From positions 62,001 through 126,000 of the forward strand of contig NZ_JAKWJP010000003.1 in NCBI RefSeq assembly GCF_022761035.1: DNA of 64,000 bases, in the 5' to 3' direction. Both the position numbers and the translations under genes were made by a program. This document shows, in pieces, positions 26,512 to 35,047 of the stretch. The notes below the pieces were generated by a model. The model was not told where the DNA came from, did no database searches, and worked only from the letters and a program-made list of their open reading frames with translations. Within the stretch, counting starts at the first letter, position 1. Each line of letters starts with the position of its first letter. The DNA is from Microbacterium sp. SS28 (lineage in GTDB: Bacteria > Actinomycetota > Actinomycetes > Actinomycetales > Microbacteriaceae).

Positions 26512-26614
26512 GGGTCAACGATAGGGCTGCCCGGCCCGCCCGCGGCATCCGTCCGTGTTCGCTCCCGACTCCCAGCCCGGTCGCCGGGATCGGCGGAGGA
26601 GACCAGCGCCCGCG

Positions 26615-27037
26615 TCAGTCGGTGATCGTGATCTGCGCGTAGTCGTCGCCGCCCGAGCGGGCGAACGCTTCCGAGGCCGTGATGACGCGGCGCAGCACGT
26701 CGTGGTCGACGGCCTCGAGGTCCTTGATGTACAGGCAGCTCACGCCCGTCGTGTGCGGGCCCAGCTGTGCCAGCTCGTCCGTGTGCGCGTCGGTCCGATC
26801 GAGGTACACGGTCGTCGAGTCCTTCCGCGGCGAGAAGGCGACGACGGGCATGTCACCCTCCGTGCCGGTCGGGTAGCGGTAGTGGCATGACCCGAACCCG
26901 ACGATCGTGCCCCACAGCTCGGGGTCGCGGCCCGTCAGCTCCGACATGAGGGCGAGCATCGTCTCGGCATCCCGCCGGCGCTTGGCGGGCGTGACGCCCG
27001 CGATGAACGAGGCGACGCTTCCTCCGGTCTTCTTCAT
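26615..27037 (-). CDS. DUF1801 (YdhG-like) protein
   Basis: 140 residues. The FIAGVTPAKRRRDAETMLALM start, a central GFGSCHYRYPTGTEGDMPVVAFSPRKDSTTVYL beta-strand pair and the short C-terminal helix are family features. The DUF1801 domain is an alpha/beta fold of unknown role, sometimes linked to iron-sulfur or DNA-repair enzymes. Its ATG overlaps the stop of the upstream glycosylase by 4 nt (ATGA), so the two are translated together and may act in the same process. Confidence 0.85.
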   Translation of the reverse strand: MKKTGGSVASFIAGVTPAKRRRDAETMLALMSELTGRDPELWGTIVGFGSCHYRYPTGTEGDMPVVAFSPRKDSTTVYLDRTDAHTDELAQLGPHTTGVSCLYIKDLEAVDHDVLRRVITASEAFARSGGDDYAQITITD

Positions 27038-27624
27038 CAGACCCCGCCTCCGCCCGAGCTCGTCTTGGCGGCGGCCTTCATCGCCCGCTTGTGCTCGCGC
27101 ACCTTCGCGAGGCTGTCGGCCGAGACGATGTCGGCGACGCTGCGGTAGGTGCCCTCGTCGCCGTAGGGAGCGGATGCCTCGCGCCAGCCGGCGCCCGTGA
27201 AGCCGTACTGCTTGCCGAGCAGCGCGAGGAAGATCTTCGCCTTCTGCTCGCCGAAGCCGGGGAGCTTCTTGAGTCGCCGGAGCACCTCGGGGCCGTCCGG
27301 CTCGCCGCGCGTCCACAGCGCTGCGGCGTCACCGTCCCATTCCTCCTCGAGCGCGGCGCACAGGCTCTGGACGCGCCCCGCCATCGACCCGGGATACCGG
27401 TGCACCGAGGGCGTCAGCCGGAACGCCTCGACGAGGGCGTCGGCGTCGTAGCCGGCGAGGGTCGCGGCATCCACCGATCCGACCCGCTGCGCGATCTTGA
27501 GCGGCCCCGAGAAGGCGACCTCCATCGCGACCTGCTGGTCAAGGAGCATGCCGATCAGGAGTGCGAGCGGATCGTCGGTGAGCAGGCGGTCCGCGTCGGC
27601 GTCCCCCGTGATGTGGAGCGTCAT
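27037..27624 (-). CDS. HhH-GPD base-excision DNA repair glycosylase
   Basis: 195 residues. The DNA-binding helix-hairpin-helix is visible as LKKLPGFGEQKAKIFLALLG, preceded by the helical core with LIGMLLDQQVAMEVAFSGPLKIAQRVG, the entry to the HhH-GPD fold. It lacks the four-Cys iron-sulfur cluster of EndoIII and is shorter than MutY or AlkA, so it belongs to the compact actinobacterial group of uncertain base specificity. It is followed by the coupled DUF1801 gene. Start ATG 27624; GAGACT 6 nt upstream is only a weak -10 candidate. Confidence 0.85.
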   Translation of the reverse strand: MTLHITGDADADRLLTDDPLALLIGMLLDQQVAMEVAFSGPLKIAQRVGSVDAATLAGYDADALVEAFRLTPSVHRYPGSMAGRVQSLCAALEEEWDGDAAALWTRGEPDGPEVLRRLKKLPGFGEQKAKIFLALLGKQYGFTGAGWREASAPYGDEGTYRSVADIVSADSLAKVREHKRAMKAAAKTSSGGGGV

Positions 27625-27729
27625 GCCGCCAGTCTCGCACTCGCCTCAGCGCGCGTCACGCGTCGGCGGGCCCAGCGACCGTGATGAGCGCGAGCGGATG
27701 CCGACAAGGGCGGATGGGAGGATGGATGC

Positions 27730-29184
27730 ATGACCGAGCCGGCAGACGACAACGAGCTCGACGCGATCGCGGCCGCCGCGCAGGAGCAGCACATCGTCGT
27801 CATCGGCGGCGGGATCGCGGGCCTCGTCGCCGCCCTCGAATGCGCCAAGGTCGGCCTCCGCGTCACGGTCCTCGAGGCAGCCGATCGTCTCGGCGGCACG
27901 ATGAGCGCCGTCGAGGTCGGTGGGCTCGAACTGGATGCCGCGGTCGAAGGATTCTCGACGCGCGGCGGCGCCGTGCACGCGCTTGCCGTCGAGCTCGGTC
28001 TCGGCGCCGACCTCGTGCCCGCGGCAGACGCGGCGGTCTGGATCACGGGTCTGCCGTCGGGAGCCGCGCCGCTTCCCGACGCGACCGTCGCGGGCATCCC
28101 CGCGAACGCGTGGGACGAGAACGTCCGGCGCATCATCGGCTGGAACGGCGCGTGGCGCGCCTTCCTCGACCGGATGCGCCCACCGCTCACGATCGGCAAG
28201 CAGCGCAGCCTCGGCACGCTCGTGCGCTCGCGCATGGGCGATGCCGTGCTCGACCGGCTCGTCGCGCCCGTGAGCCTCGGCGTCTACGGCACGCACCCCG
28301 ACGACGTCGACGTCGAGGCTGTCGCACCCGGCCTCAGCACGGCCCTCACGCGCACGGGCTCGCTGAGCGGAGCCGTCGCCGACCTGCTCGTCGACCGCAG
28401 TGCGACGATCGCGCTCGAGAGCATCAGGGGAGGGATGCGGCGCCTCGTCGACGCCGCCGAGACCCGGCTCGTCGAGCTGGGAGCCGAGATCCGCCTCGGA
28501 GTGCGCGTGCAGGGCCTCGAGCGGCAGGAGGACGGCCGCTGGCAGGTCGCAGTGGACGGGGATGCCGCGCTCGATCCGGCCGCGCACGTCGTCGTCGCGA
28601 CGCCGGAAGGCGAGGCGCGCCGGCTCCTGGCGCCCGTCGCCCCCGCCCTCGACGCCCCTCTCGCGCCGCACCATCCCATCGAGGTCGTGACCCTCGTCGT
28701 CCATGAGCCCGCGCTCGACGCAGCACCGCGGGGCGCGGCGGTGTACCCCATTGCGGGCACCGCGAAGGCGAGCGCCGTCACCGACTCGACCGTGCGCTGG
28801 CCGTCGGTCGCAGCGCTCGTCGAGCCGGGCGTCCACGTCCTGCGCGTCTCGTTCGGCACGGCCGGTGTGCCCGCCGCCACGGCCGCCCTCGACGACGCAG
28901 CGGCCGCGCAGCTCGCGCGGGATGAGGCATCCGCTCTGCTCGGCGTGCCTCTTGCCGACGTGCGCGGCGCCGCTCGCGTGCGGTTCGAGCCGCCTCGTCC
29001 GGCGTCCACGCTCGGCCATGCGGAGGCCGCCCACGCCGTCCGCGGTGCCGTCGAAGCCGTCGGAGGACTGTCGCTCGTCGGGGCGTGGCTCGCGGGCTCG
29101 GGGCTGGCGCAGATCGTCCCGGATGCCGTCGAGGTCGCCGACGCCCTGCGCCGCACGGCGCTGTGGAGTTCACCGCAGCCGTGA
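27730..29184 (+). CDS. hemY: Protoporphyrinogen/coproporphyrinogen oxidase-family flavoprotein
   Basis: 484 residues. FAD binding by VVIGGGIAGLVAALE (residues 23-37) and the HemG/HemY signature ADRLGGTMSAVEVGG. The middle part has the family segment RLVAPVSLGVYGTHPDD, and the end has SLVGAWLAGSGLAQIVPDAVEVAD, which places it among HemY/PPOX oxidases that oxidise the porphyrin ring in heme synthesis. hemD lies 1.3 kb downstream, which supports a heme role, although other heme genes are not nearby. GGGAGGAT 7 nt upstream of ATG 27730 marks the start. Confidence 0.85.
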   Translation: MTEPADDNELDAIAAAAQEQHIVVIGGGIAGLVAALECAKVGLRVTVLEAADRLGGTMSAVEVGGLELDAAVEGFSTRGGAVHALAVELGLGADLVPAADAAVWITGLPSGAAPLPDATVAGIPANAWDENVRRIIGWNGAWRAFLDRMRPPLTIGKQRSLGTLVRSRMGDAVLDRLVAPVSLGVYGTHPDDVDVEAVAPGLSTALTRTGSLSGAVADLLVDRSATIALESIRGGMRRLVDAAETRLVELGAEIRLGVRVQGLERQEDGRWQVAVDGDAALDPAAHVVVATPEGEARRLLAPVAPALDAPLAPHHPIEVVTLVVHEPALDAAPRGAAVYPIAGTAKASAVTDSTVRWPSVAALVEPGVHVLRVSFGTAGVPAATAALDDAAAAQLARDEASALLGVPLADVRGAARVRFEPPRPASTLGHAEAAHAVRGAVEAVGGLSLVGAWLAGSGLAQIVPDAVEVADALRRTALWSSPQP

Positions 29185-29242
29185 TCGCTCCCGCGCTCAC
29201 CCCGATGTGTCAAGGGCAGATGCCGGAATCGGCATGCGGGGC

Positions 29243-29248
29243 TAACCT
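29243..29248 (+). promoter_or_regulatory. -10 box of the YtxH/DUF1469/DUF3618 operon
   Basis: TAACCT is 38 nt from the ATG at 29287 and gives a short leader with GAGGAG. Just upstream a perfect hairpin ATGCCG-GAAT-CGGCAT (29220-29235) may end hemY transcription. Confidence 0.55.
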
Positions 29249-29286
29249 GGGAGCACGCACCACCCGTCGAGCGTGAGGAGACGCCC

Positions 29287-29676
29287 ATGAAAGGCAAGGT
29301 TGGACTCGTCATCGGGCTCGCCGCCGGCTACGTGCTCGGTTCGCGTGCCGGACGAGAACGGTACGAGCAGATCAAGGCGCAGGCACTCAAGGTCTGGAAT
29401 CTCGACCCCGTCCAGGAGCAGGTCGACAAGGCGAAGGAATTCGCGAAGTCGAGCGCGATGGCCCTCCCCTCGACGCTGTGGGACGGTGCGGTCAAGCTGT
29501 CCAAGGCCGCGGGCTCGAAGGGCACGCCCGGCCAGCGGCTCGACGCCGCCATCAAAGTGAGCAAGGACTCGGCCGACGACGTCTCGGCGGCCGCGGACGA
29601 GACGGCGCAGGCCGTGAAGGACGCCGTGGACGACGTGTTCGACGAGAGCCCCGACGCAGGCCGCGGCGGGGCGTGA
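29287..29676 (+). CDS. YtxH-like membrane-anchored protein
   Basis: 129 residues. An N-terminal helix (GLVIGLAAGYVLGSRAGRERY) is the YtxH-domain signature; the rest is amphipathic helix rich in Ala, Lys and Asp, probably coiled coil on the cytoplasmic face. It is the first gene of a three-gene operon, one nt before the next start. YtxH proteins are stress-associated with no known activity. Confidence 0.85.
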   Translation: MKGKVGLVIGLAAGYVLGSRAGRERYEQIKAQALKVWNLDPVQEQVDKAKEFAKSSAMALPSTLWDGAVKLSKAAGSKGTPGQRLDAAIKVSKDSADDVSAAADETAQAVKDAVDDVFDESPDAGRGGA

Positions 29677-29677
29677 G

Positions 29678-30079
29678 ATGACGACGCCGCGCGGCTTCCG
29701 CGATCGATCCGACGAGGGCCTGCTGACCCTCGTCGGTGAGGTGCCCGAACTCATCCGCAACCTCATCACGGCGGAGGTCGAAGCGGCCAAGGCGTGGGTC
29801 CGGCGCACCTCGAAGGACGCCGGCATCGGCTCGGGGTGGATCGTCGGCGCGCTTTTCCTGCTGTTCTGGTCGATTCCCGTCCTCGGCGCCTTCATCATCA
29901 TCGGGCTGTCGGCGTGGATGCCGCTGTGGGCCGCCGCGCTGACGGTGCTCGTCGCGCTCCTGCTGGGCGCGGCCATCATGGCACTGCTCGGGTACCGGCG
30001 CTGGCGAAAGGTCGTCAAGAGCGAGAACCCGGTTCAATCGATCGTGAAGGATGTGGAGGCCGTCCGCGATGAGCTCTGA
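29678..30079 (+). CDS. Phage-holin-superfamily (DUF1469) membrane protein
   Basis: 133 residues. A charged N-terminus with LVGEVPELIRNLITAEVEAAKA, two hydrophobic helices (WIVGALFLLFWSIPVLGAF and MPLWAAALTVLVALLLG), and a basic GYRRWRKVVKSENP C-terminus identify the Phage_holin_3_6 family, which is chromosomal in actinobacteria and not a lysis gene. It begins right after the YtxH-like stop and overlaps the next gene by 11 nt. Confidence 0.87.
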   Translation: MTTPRGFRDRSDEGLLTLVGEVPELIRNLITAEVEAAKAWVRRTSKDAGIGSGWIVGALFLLFWSIPVLGAFIIIGLSAWMPLWAAALTVLVALLLGAAIMALLGYRRWRKVVKSENPVQSIVKDVEAVRDEL

Positions 30080-30341
30080 GATCCCGATTCCCCGGACCGC
30101 CGTCCCGCTGGGGCTCACCGATCCCGTCGAGCGGGCGCGCGCCGAGCTCAAGGCGACCCTCGCCGCGATCGAGGACAAGGCCAACGTGCCGCGCCGCATC
30201 ACGCGCGCGAACGATCGCTTCACGACGAAGGCCCGCGCGTTCGCGCACGAGCGCCCCGTCGCGGCCTCCGCCGCAGTGCTCGCGGGGGCCGCCGCGGTCG
30301 GCGCGATCGTGTGGTCGATCGTCCGCTCCTACACGCGCTGA
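30069..30341 (+). CDS. DUF3618 membrane protein
   Basis: 90 residues. ERARAELKATLAAIEDKANVPRR is the DUF3618 head, followed by a basic helix and a single C-terminal transmembrane segment (AASAAVLAGAAAVGAIVWSIV). The YtxH, DUF1469 and DUF3618 set is a recurring actinobacterial envelope operon. ATG 30069 lies inside the end of the previous gene, so it is translationally coupled. Confidence 0.85.
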   Translation: MSSEIPIPRTAVPLGLTDPVERARAELKATLAAIEDKANVPRRITRANDRFTTKARAFAHERPVAASAAVLAGAAAVGAIVWSIVRSYTR

Positions 30342-30397
30342 CGAGGTGATCGCATGCGCTCCGTGCACCCGGACCGGACACCACGGCGGCGCGGGGG

Positions 30398-30532
30398 TAT
30401 GCTCGGTGCGAGGCAGTGCGATGGTGCGGATGCTGCCGACGGCGTGAAACCCCCGATCCTGGTGGGGTTCAAGACGCCCGTCGGCTGCTCTTCATGGGGC
30501 GGCTGACCGAGCACGCACGAGAGTCGACCCCC
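30398..30532 (+). promoter_or_regulatory. Promoter and structured leader upstream of hemD
   Basis: TATGCT (30398-30403) would start a leader of about 120 nt. Within it, 30432-30488 folds into a two-tier hairpin: an outer stem (GCCGACG/CGTCGGC) and an inner stem (AACCCC/GGGGTT). A mini-ORF, ATG 30421 to TGA 30447 (MVRMLPTA), ends in the left arm. This could be an attenuator, a stabilising structure, or the terminator of the DUF3618 operon. No known riboswitch class fits. Confidence 0.45.
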
Positions 30533-31333
30533 ATGAATGCATCACCGCAGAACGCCACCGCGAAGCCCCTCGCCGGGTGGCGCGTGCTCGTACCGCGCGG
30601 TGGTCCGTGGGGTGACGGCGTCGCAGCCTCGCTGCGTCACCGCGGTGCGATCCCCGTCATCGCGCCGCTCATCAACTTCGCCCCGAGCAACGATCAGGCG
30701 ACGCTCGAGCAGGCGCTCTCCGATCTGGAGGCGGGTGCGTTCGACTGGCTGACGCTCACGAGCGCGACGACGGTCGACGTCCTCTACTCGTACCGCGCCG
30801 CGATCCCGGCGCGCACGAAGGTCGCCGCCGTGGGCGAGACGACGGCCGCGGCACTCACGGCCGTCGGCTATCGGGTCGACCTCGTCCCCGATCGCGACAA
30901 CTCGGCAGTCGGCCTGGCCGAGCAGCTCATGGCGCTCGAGCCGGAGCACCGCGACATCCTCACCCTTCGCAGTGAGATCGCGAAGCCGGTCCTGACACGC
31001 ATGCTGAGCGAAGCGGGTCACCGCGTGCGCAGCGTCGTGGCCTACCGCACGGTTGGTGTGCCGGTCACGGACCGCATCGCCGAGGACGTCCGCAGCGGCC
31101 GCATCAACGCGATCCTCGTCACGAGCGGCTCGGTCGCCGAGCAGGTGCACTCGCAGTTCCCCGAGCTCCCGCCCGCGACGCTCATCGCCGCGATCGGACC
31201 GCGCACCGCCAAGGATGCCCGCCGTGCGGGCCTCTCGGTCGACGTCGTGGCCGACCGGCAGACGGTCGACGCGCTCATCGACGCCGTCGCGAAGTTCCCG
31301 CTGCCGGACGCCGCGGACGAGTTCACGCACTGA
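30533..31333 (+). CDS. hemD: Uroporphyrinogen-III synthase
   Basis: 266 residues of the two-lobed HemD fold. Visible are WRVLVPRGGPWGDGVAASLRHRG at the start, DWLTLTSATTVDVL (family segment TSxxxV) and the reciprocal domain with ILVTSGSVAEQV. The linker ALEPEHRDILTLRSEIAKP lies between lobes. HemD closes the tetrapyrrole ring with D-ring inversion. The reading frame extends upstream to 30416, but ATG 30533 starts about 20 residues before the conserved fold. Expression is probably controlled by the structured leader. Confidence 0.85.
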   Translation: MNASPQNATAKPLAGWRVLVPRGGPWGDGVAASLRHRGAIPVIAPLINFAPSNDQATLEQALSDLEAGAFDWLTLTSATTVDVLYSYRAAIPARTKVAAVGETTAAALTAVGYRVDLVPDRDNSAVGLAEQLMALEPEHRDILTLRSEIAKPVLTRMLSEAGHRVRSVVAYRTVGVPVTDRIAEDVRSGRINAILVTSGSVAEQVHSQFPELPPATLIAAIGPRTAKDARRAGLSVDVVADRQTVDALIDAVAKFPLPDAADEFTH

Positions 31334-31411
31334 CCGCCGCGGGACGCGATCGTTGCCGTCCTGTGAGCAAACCGAGCCGCACCTTCCGGGCGTCGCTGGC
31401 AGACTAGTCGC

Positions 31412-31891
31412 ATGGTGACCCTGCTCCTCGACTCGAGCCACCTCGAGGTGGTGCTGTCGGGTACGGAGCGCCTTCTCTCATTCCGCAAGGGGAATGTCGC
31501 GATCGAGCGGAGCGCCATCGCGAAGGTGCAGCTCACCGACGATGCGTGGACGTGGCTGCGCGGCATCCCCAGCCCCGGCACGTATATCAAGGGCGTCACG
31601 GCCATGGGCACGTGGAAGTCGACCGGGGGCGAGGATTTCGCCGTCATCCGGCGGCACCGCGCGGGTGTCGTGATCGATCTCGACGGCCACCCCGAGTTCG
31701 AGCGCGTCGTCGTGACGACCCGCCACGGTCTCGCGCTCGTGCAGGCGCTGCGGCTCGACGTGCCGGCCGAGGCGGCCGATGTCGTCGATATCGCGGCCGA
31801 GACCGGGTCCATCCCCGTCGTCCCGGCGCCGGCGAAGAAGAGCCGTGCGCGCAAGGCTCCGAGCCCCGCGCCCGCTCCCTCCGCCGGCTGA
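31412..31891 (+). CDS. Conserved hypothetical protein, PH-like fold possible
   Basis: 159 residues. The first 110 residues show alternating beta-strands (MVTLLLDSSHLEVVLSG, FAVIRRHRAGVVIDL, RVVVTTRHGLALVQALR), consistent with a small PH-like barrel. The C-terminal 40 residues are Pro/Ala/Lys-rich and disordered. No function is recognised. It is a single gene with no good -10 box in the usual leaderless position, and it converges on the ABC permease with a 15-bp gap. Confidence 0.6.
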   Translation: MVTLLLDSSHLEVVLSGTERLLSFRKGNVAIERSAIAKVQLTDDAWTWLRGIPSPGTYIKGVTAMGTWKSTGGEDFAVIRRHRAGVVIDLDGHPEFERVVVTTRHGLALVQALRLDVPAEAADVVDIAAETGSIPVVPAPAKKSRARKAPSPAPAPSAG

Positions 31892-31906
31892 GCCGCCCTC
31901 CGCCGG

Positions 31907-32734
31907 TCAGCTGACGTCGCGGCGCCAGCTGAAGAGATAGCCGAGCACGACGAAGACGGCGGCGTAGCCGAGCAGCACGAGGCCGCCCGCCCACCACTCG
32001 AGCGGGTCGCCCGCCGCCGAGCCCGAGGCGCCCATGCCGGCTGCGAAGATGCTCGCACCCACGAGAGCGTCGCTCGCAGCGCCCGGGAGGTACTTCGTGA
32101 CGTCCGTGAGGCCTTCGACGAAGGATGCCGCGGCCCGCGCGACCGGCTCGAGGAACTGCGTGAACACGAGCACGCCGACGATCGCGCCGACCTGGTTGCG
32201 CACGAGCGAGCCCACGCCGACACCGACGAAGACCCACAGGACGTAGGCGAGGAGCATGCGTCCGAACAGCGCCCACGTGTCGGCGGAGCCGAGTTCGGTG
32301 TCGAGCCCTGAGCCCGCGAGGAACGCCGCGGCGGGCCCCGCCGAGCCGAGGATGCCGATGACCCCGTAAAGCACGCCGAGCAGCACGGCGACGGCGAGCT
32401 TGGCCCACAGGACGGTCGCGCGGCGCGGCGTCGCGAGGAACGTCGGCGTCAGGATCTTGTGGCGGAACTCGCTCGTCACGACGAGCGTGCCGATGAGCAG
32501 AGGGAAGACGTACCCGACCGCGGTCGCCGTGCTGTACAGGGTCTCGGGGAGGCCCTCCGCGGGGAGCTGCGGGCCGTCTCCGGGGAGCGAGCCGGTCGCC
32601 GAGGCCGTGAACACGAACCCGAGCACGGCGGCCGTGAACGCGACGTAGACGAACAGGACGATCGCGAGCACCCACCAGAGGGCGGTCGTGAACTGCTTGG
32701 TGGTCTCGGAACGCGTCGTCGCTGCGAGCGTCAT
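31907..32734 (-). CDS. ABC-2 type permease of a two-gene exporter
   Basis: 275 residues. The N-terminus (TTRSETTKQFTTALWWVLA) with a GTLVVTSEFRHKILTPTFLATPRR segment matches bacitracin- or Na-exporter-like ABC-2 permeases. Six helices are visible. The start codon overlaps the stop of the ATPase gene (ATGA), so the two subunits are coupled. Likely an efflux pump; the cargo is unknown. Confidence 0.88.
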   Translation of the reverse strand: MTLAATTRSETTKQFTTALWWVLAIVLFVYVAFTAAVLGFVFTASATGSLPGDGPQLPAEGLPETLYSTATAVGYVFPLLIGTLVVTSEFRHKILTPTFLATPRRATVLWAKLAVAVLLGVLYGVIGILGSAGPAAAFLAGSGLDTELGSADTWALFGRMLLAYVLWVFVGVGVGSLVRNQVGAIVGVLVFTQFLEPVARAAASFVEGLTDVTKYLPGAASDALVGASIFAAGMGASGSAAGDPLEWWAGGLVLLGYAAVFVVLGYLFSWRRDVS

Positions 32735-34908
32735 CGCGGCTCACCTCCTTCGCTCTCGGTCTGGGCGTCTCGGTCGGCCGCGTCCTCGCCGCCGGGGCCT
32801 TCGTCCGCCCCGGGGTCGTCGGTCTCGTCGCCCTCGCCGACGGGGGCGAGCGGCTCGGGCTGGGGATGCCAGCCGGGGGACTCGCCGCCGAGGTCCTCGG
32901 CGGACGGCGTCTCGAGCTGGGTCACGGGCTCGCCGTCGGGGCGCACCGACGCCTCATCTGCACCGCTGGAGTCGAACGCGGCGAAGAAGCGATCGGCTTC
33001 CCGGTCGGCGTCCGTCTTGACGAAGTCCTCCCACGGCCGGTCCGACTCGGCGGGCGCCTCGACGCTCTCGGCCTCGGCGCCTTCGGGCTCGCCGTCGACG
33101 TCCGACTGCTCGGCAGCCTGCGCGTTCGCGGCGGCGGCTTCGTCCTCGGCGACTATCGGGTTCGCGGCGGTCCAGGAGGCCGGGGCCTTCCACTCGACCG
33201 GCTCCGCCCAACCCGCGGGTGCTCGCCACTCGCGCCGCTCCGCCGCGACGGGCGGCAGATCGCCCGCGTCGTCGGCGTCCTCGGCGTCCGCCGCCGACTC
33301 GGGCGCGGGCGCGGGCTCCGGCTCGGCCCACGCATCCGGTTCTGCGGCCGGCACGGCGGACCCCTCCGCATCGCCCTCGGCTTCCGCGTCGGCGGGCGCG
33401 TCCGCGTCGCCGTCAGCTTCCGCGTCGGCGGGCGCATCCGCATCCGCATCCGCGGGGTCGTCGTACGAGAAGAACTCCTCCTCGATGTCGCTCCCGTCCT
33501 CGTCGGCCTCGCCCGGCTCGGCGGAGGTCTCGTCCGAGGCCTCGTCGCCCGCCGCGGCGATGGGGACGATGTCGATGATCCCGGTGCTCGCGACCGCGAA
33601 TGCCGCGGCGGGCGGGGCATCCTCCGCGAGAGCCTCGGCGGCCTCAGCGTCTTCGTCCGCCGCAGCCGCGGGGTGCGCACCGGCGGGCGCTTCCGCATCG
33701 CTCGCGACCTCGATGTCGGGTCCCTCGAGAGGCTCGGTCTCGTCGTCATCGTCGTCGCCGCCCGCGACGACACCCGCCGCGACCGCGCCCGCCACGAGGG
33801 CTGTGCCCGCGCCGGCGGCGACGACTGCGAGCGTTCCGCCCGGGGCCCCGGCTGCGGCGCCCTCGTCGTCCGGGACATCGTCTGCGTGCTCGTCGTCGGC
33901 CGCCTCGCCACCGGCGACCGCGGCGACGGCCGCCTCCTCGGCGACGGGCGCGCCCGCGGCGGGGGGAGCGGCATCCGGTGCCGTCTCGGTCTGTTCGCCC
34001 GCGCTCGCGTGGACGCGCGTGCCGTTGACGAGGTCGAGGAAGATCTCCTCGAGGGCGGGTCCCCGGCGCTGCAGCGACGTGAGCGCGACGCCGGCGTCGG
34101 CCGCGATGCGGCCCACCTGAGCGGTGTCGAGGCCCCGCACCGTGAGACCCGAGCGCAGCACCTCGAAGTCGGCGTCGGCGGCGTGCAGGGCCGTCGACAG
34201 CGCCGCGCGGTCGCCCGCGTCGACGACCGTCGCGTACTCGCCGGGATCCGCGAGATCCGAGAGCGCGCCCTGGAAGACGAGGCGGCCCGCCGAGATGATC
34301 AGGAGCGAGTCGACGGTCTGCTGCACCTCGGCGAGCAGATGCGACGACACCAGGACCGTCCGGCCCTGCCCCGCGAGGTCGCGCAGCAGACCGCGCATCC
34401 ACCGGATGCCCTCGGGGTCGAGGCCGTTGGCCGGCTCGTCGAGGACGAGCACTCCGGGGTCGCCGATGAGCGCGTAGGCGAGGCCCAGGCGCTGGCGCAT
34501 GCCGAGCGAGTAGCCGCCGACCTTGCGGCCCGCGACGTCGCCGAGCCCCACGAGCCCGAGCGCCTCGTCGACGCGAGCGGCGGGCAGGCCCGCGGCCTGC
34601 GCGTAGATCTTGAGATGGTTGGCGGCCGAGCGGCCCGGGTGGAAGCTCGAGGCCTCGAGCACGGCGCCGACGGAGCGCAGCGGGTGCGCCAGCTTCGCGT
34701 AGGGCACGCCGCCGATCGTCGTGGTTCCCGCGGTCGCGCGCACGAGTCCGAGCAGGATGCGCAGGGTCGTCGTCTTGCCCGCGCCGTTCGGGCCGAGGAA
34801 GCCCGTCACGAGCCCGGGCTCGACGCGCGCGCTGAAGTCGTCCACGGCGGTGACGGCGCCGAAGCGCTTCGTGACCGCGGAGAATTCCAGCACCTGTCCT
34901 TCGGGCAT
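32731..34908 (-). CDS. ABC exporter ATPase with a 420-residue acidic C-terminal tail
   Basis: 725 residues. Residues 1-300 are a normal BcrA/DrrA-like ABC domain: Walker A GPNGAGKTTT, signature YSLGMRQRLGLA, Walker B VLVLDEPANGLDPEG and the H-loop SSHLLAEVQQ. The last 420 residues are Ala/Asp/Glu/Pro-rich low complexity with a hydrophobic Ala/Gly/Val run (near residue 380) and two Trp-containing motifs (WRAPAGWAEP, WKAPASW). Typical family members end near residue 310, so this tail is a large addition of unknown use. ATG 34908 has AGAGGG upstream; ATG 34929 is the alternative. Confidence 0.82.
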   Translation of the reverse strand: MPEGQVLEFSAVTKRFGAVTAVDDFSARVEPGLVTGFLGPNGAGKTTTLRILLGLVRATAGTTTIGGVPYAKLAHPLRSVGAVLEASSFHPGRSAANHLKIYAQAAGLPAARVDEALGLVGLGDVAGRKVGGYSLGMRQRLGLAYALIGDPGVLVLDEPANGLDPEGIRWMRGLLRDLAGQGRTVLVSSHLLAEVQQTVDSLLIISAGRLVFQGALSDLADPGEYATVVDAGDRAALSTALHAADADFEVLRSGLTVRGLDTAQVGRIAADAGVALTSLQRRGPALEEIFLDLVNGTRVHASAGEQTETAPDAAPPAAGAPVAEEAAVAAVAGGEAADDEHADDVPDDEGAAAGAPGGTLAVVAAGAGTALVAGAVAAGVVAGGDDDDDETEPLEGPDIEVASDAEAPAGAHPAAAADEDAEAAEALAEDAPPAAAFAVASTGIIDIVPIAAAGDEASDETSAEPGEADEDGSDIEEEFFSYDDPADADADAPADAEADGDADAPADAEAEGDAEGSAVPAAEPDAWAEPEPAPAPESAADAEDADDAGDLPPVAAERREWRAPAGWAEPVEWKAPASWTAANPIVAEDEAAAANAQAAEQSDVDGEPEGAEAESVEAPAESDRPWEDFVKTDADREADRFFAAFDSSGADEASVRPDGEPVTQLETPSAEDLGGESPGWHPQPEPLAPVGEGDETDDPGADEGPGGEDAADRDAQTESEGGEPR

Positions 34909-35047
34909 GGCGAACCCTCTCGTCGTCATGAAGCCGTTCCCCCTATCTTTGCGGAAGATCGCGCTCGGACGAGGGAAGGTGAATCCCCACCCGGCCGCGT
35001 CCTCGCGGGCCGGGGCGCACATTTTCGTGGAACGGTAACGTGGCAAC

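Noticed and set aside
29678..30079. Holin-like gene as a sign of prophage
   Set aside because: The DUF1469 family is chromosomal in actinobacteria and sits here with YtxH and DUF3618, with no endolysin or phage genes.
30460..30485. T-arm-like GGTTCAAGA suggesting a tRNA
   Set aside because: The flanking stem does not pair properly and no acceptor or anticodon arm can be built; it belongs to the hemD leader hairpin.
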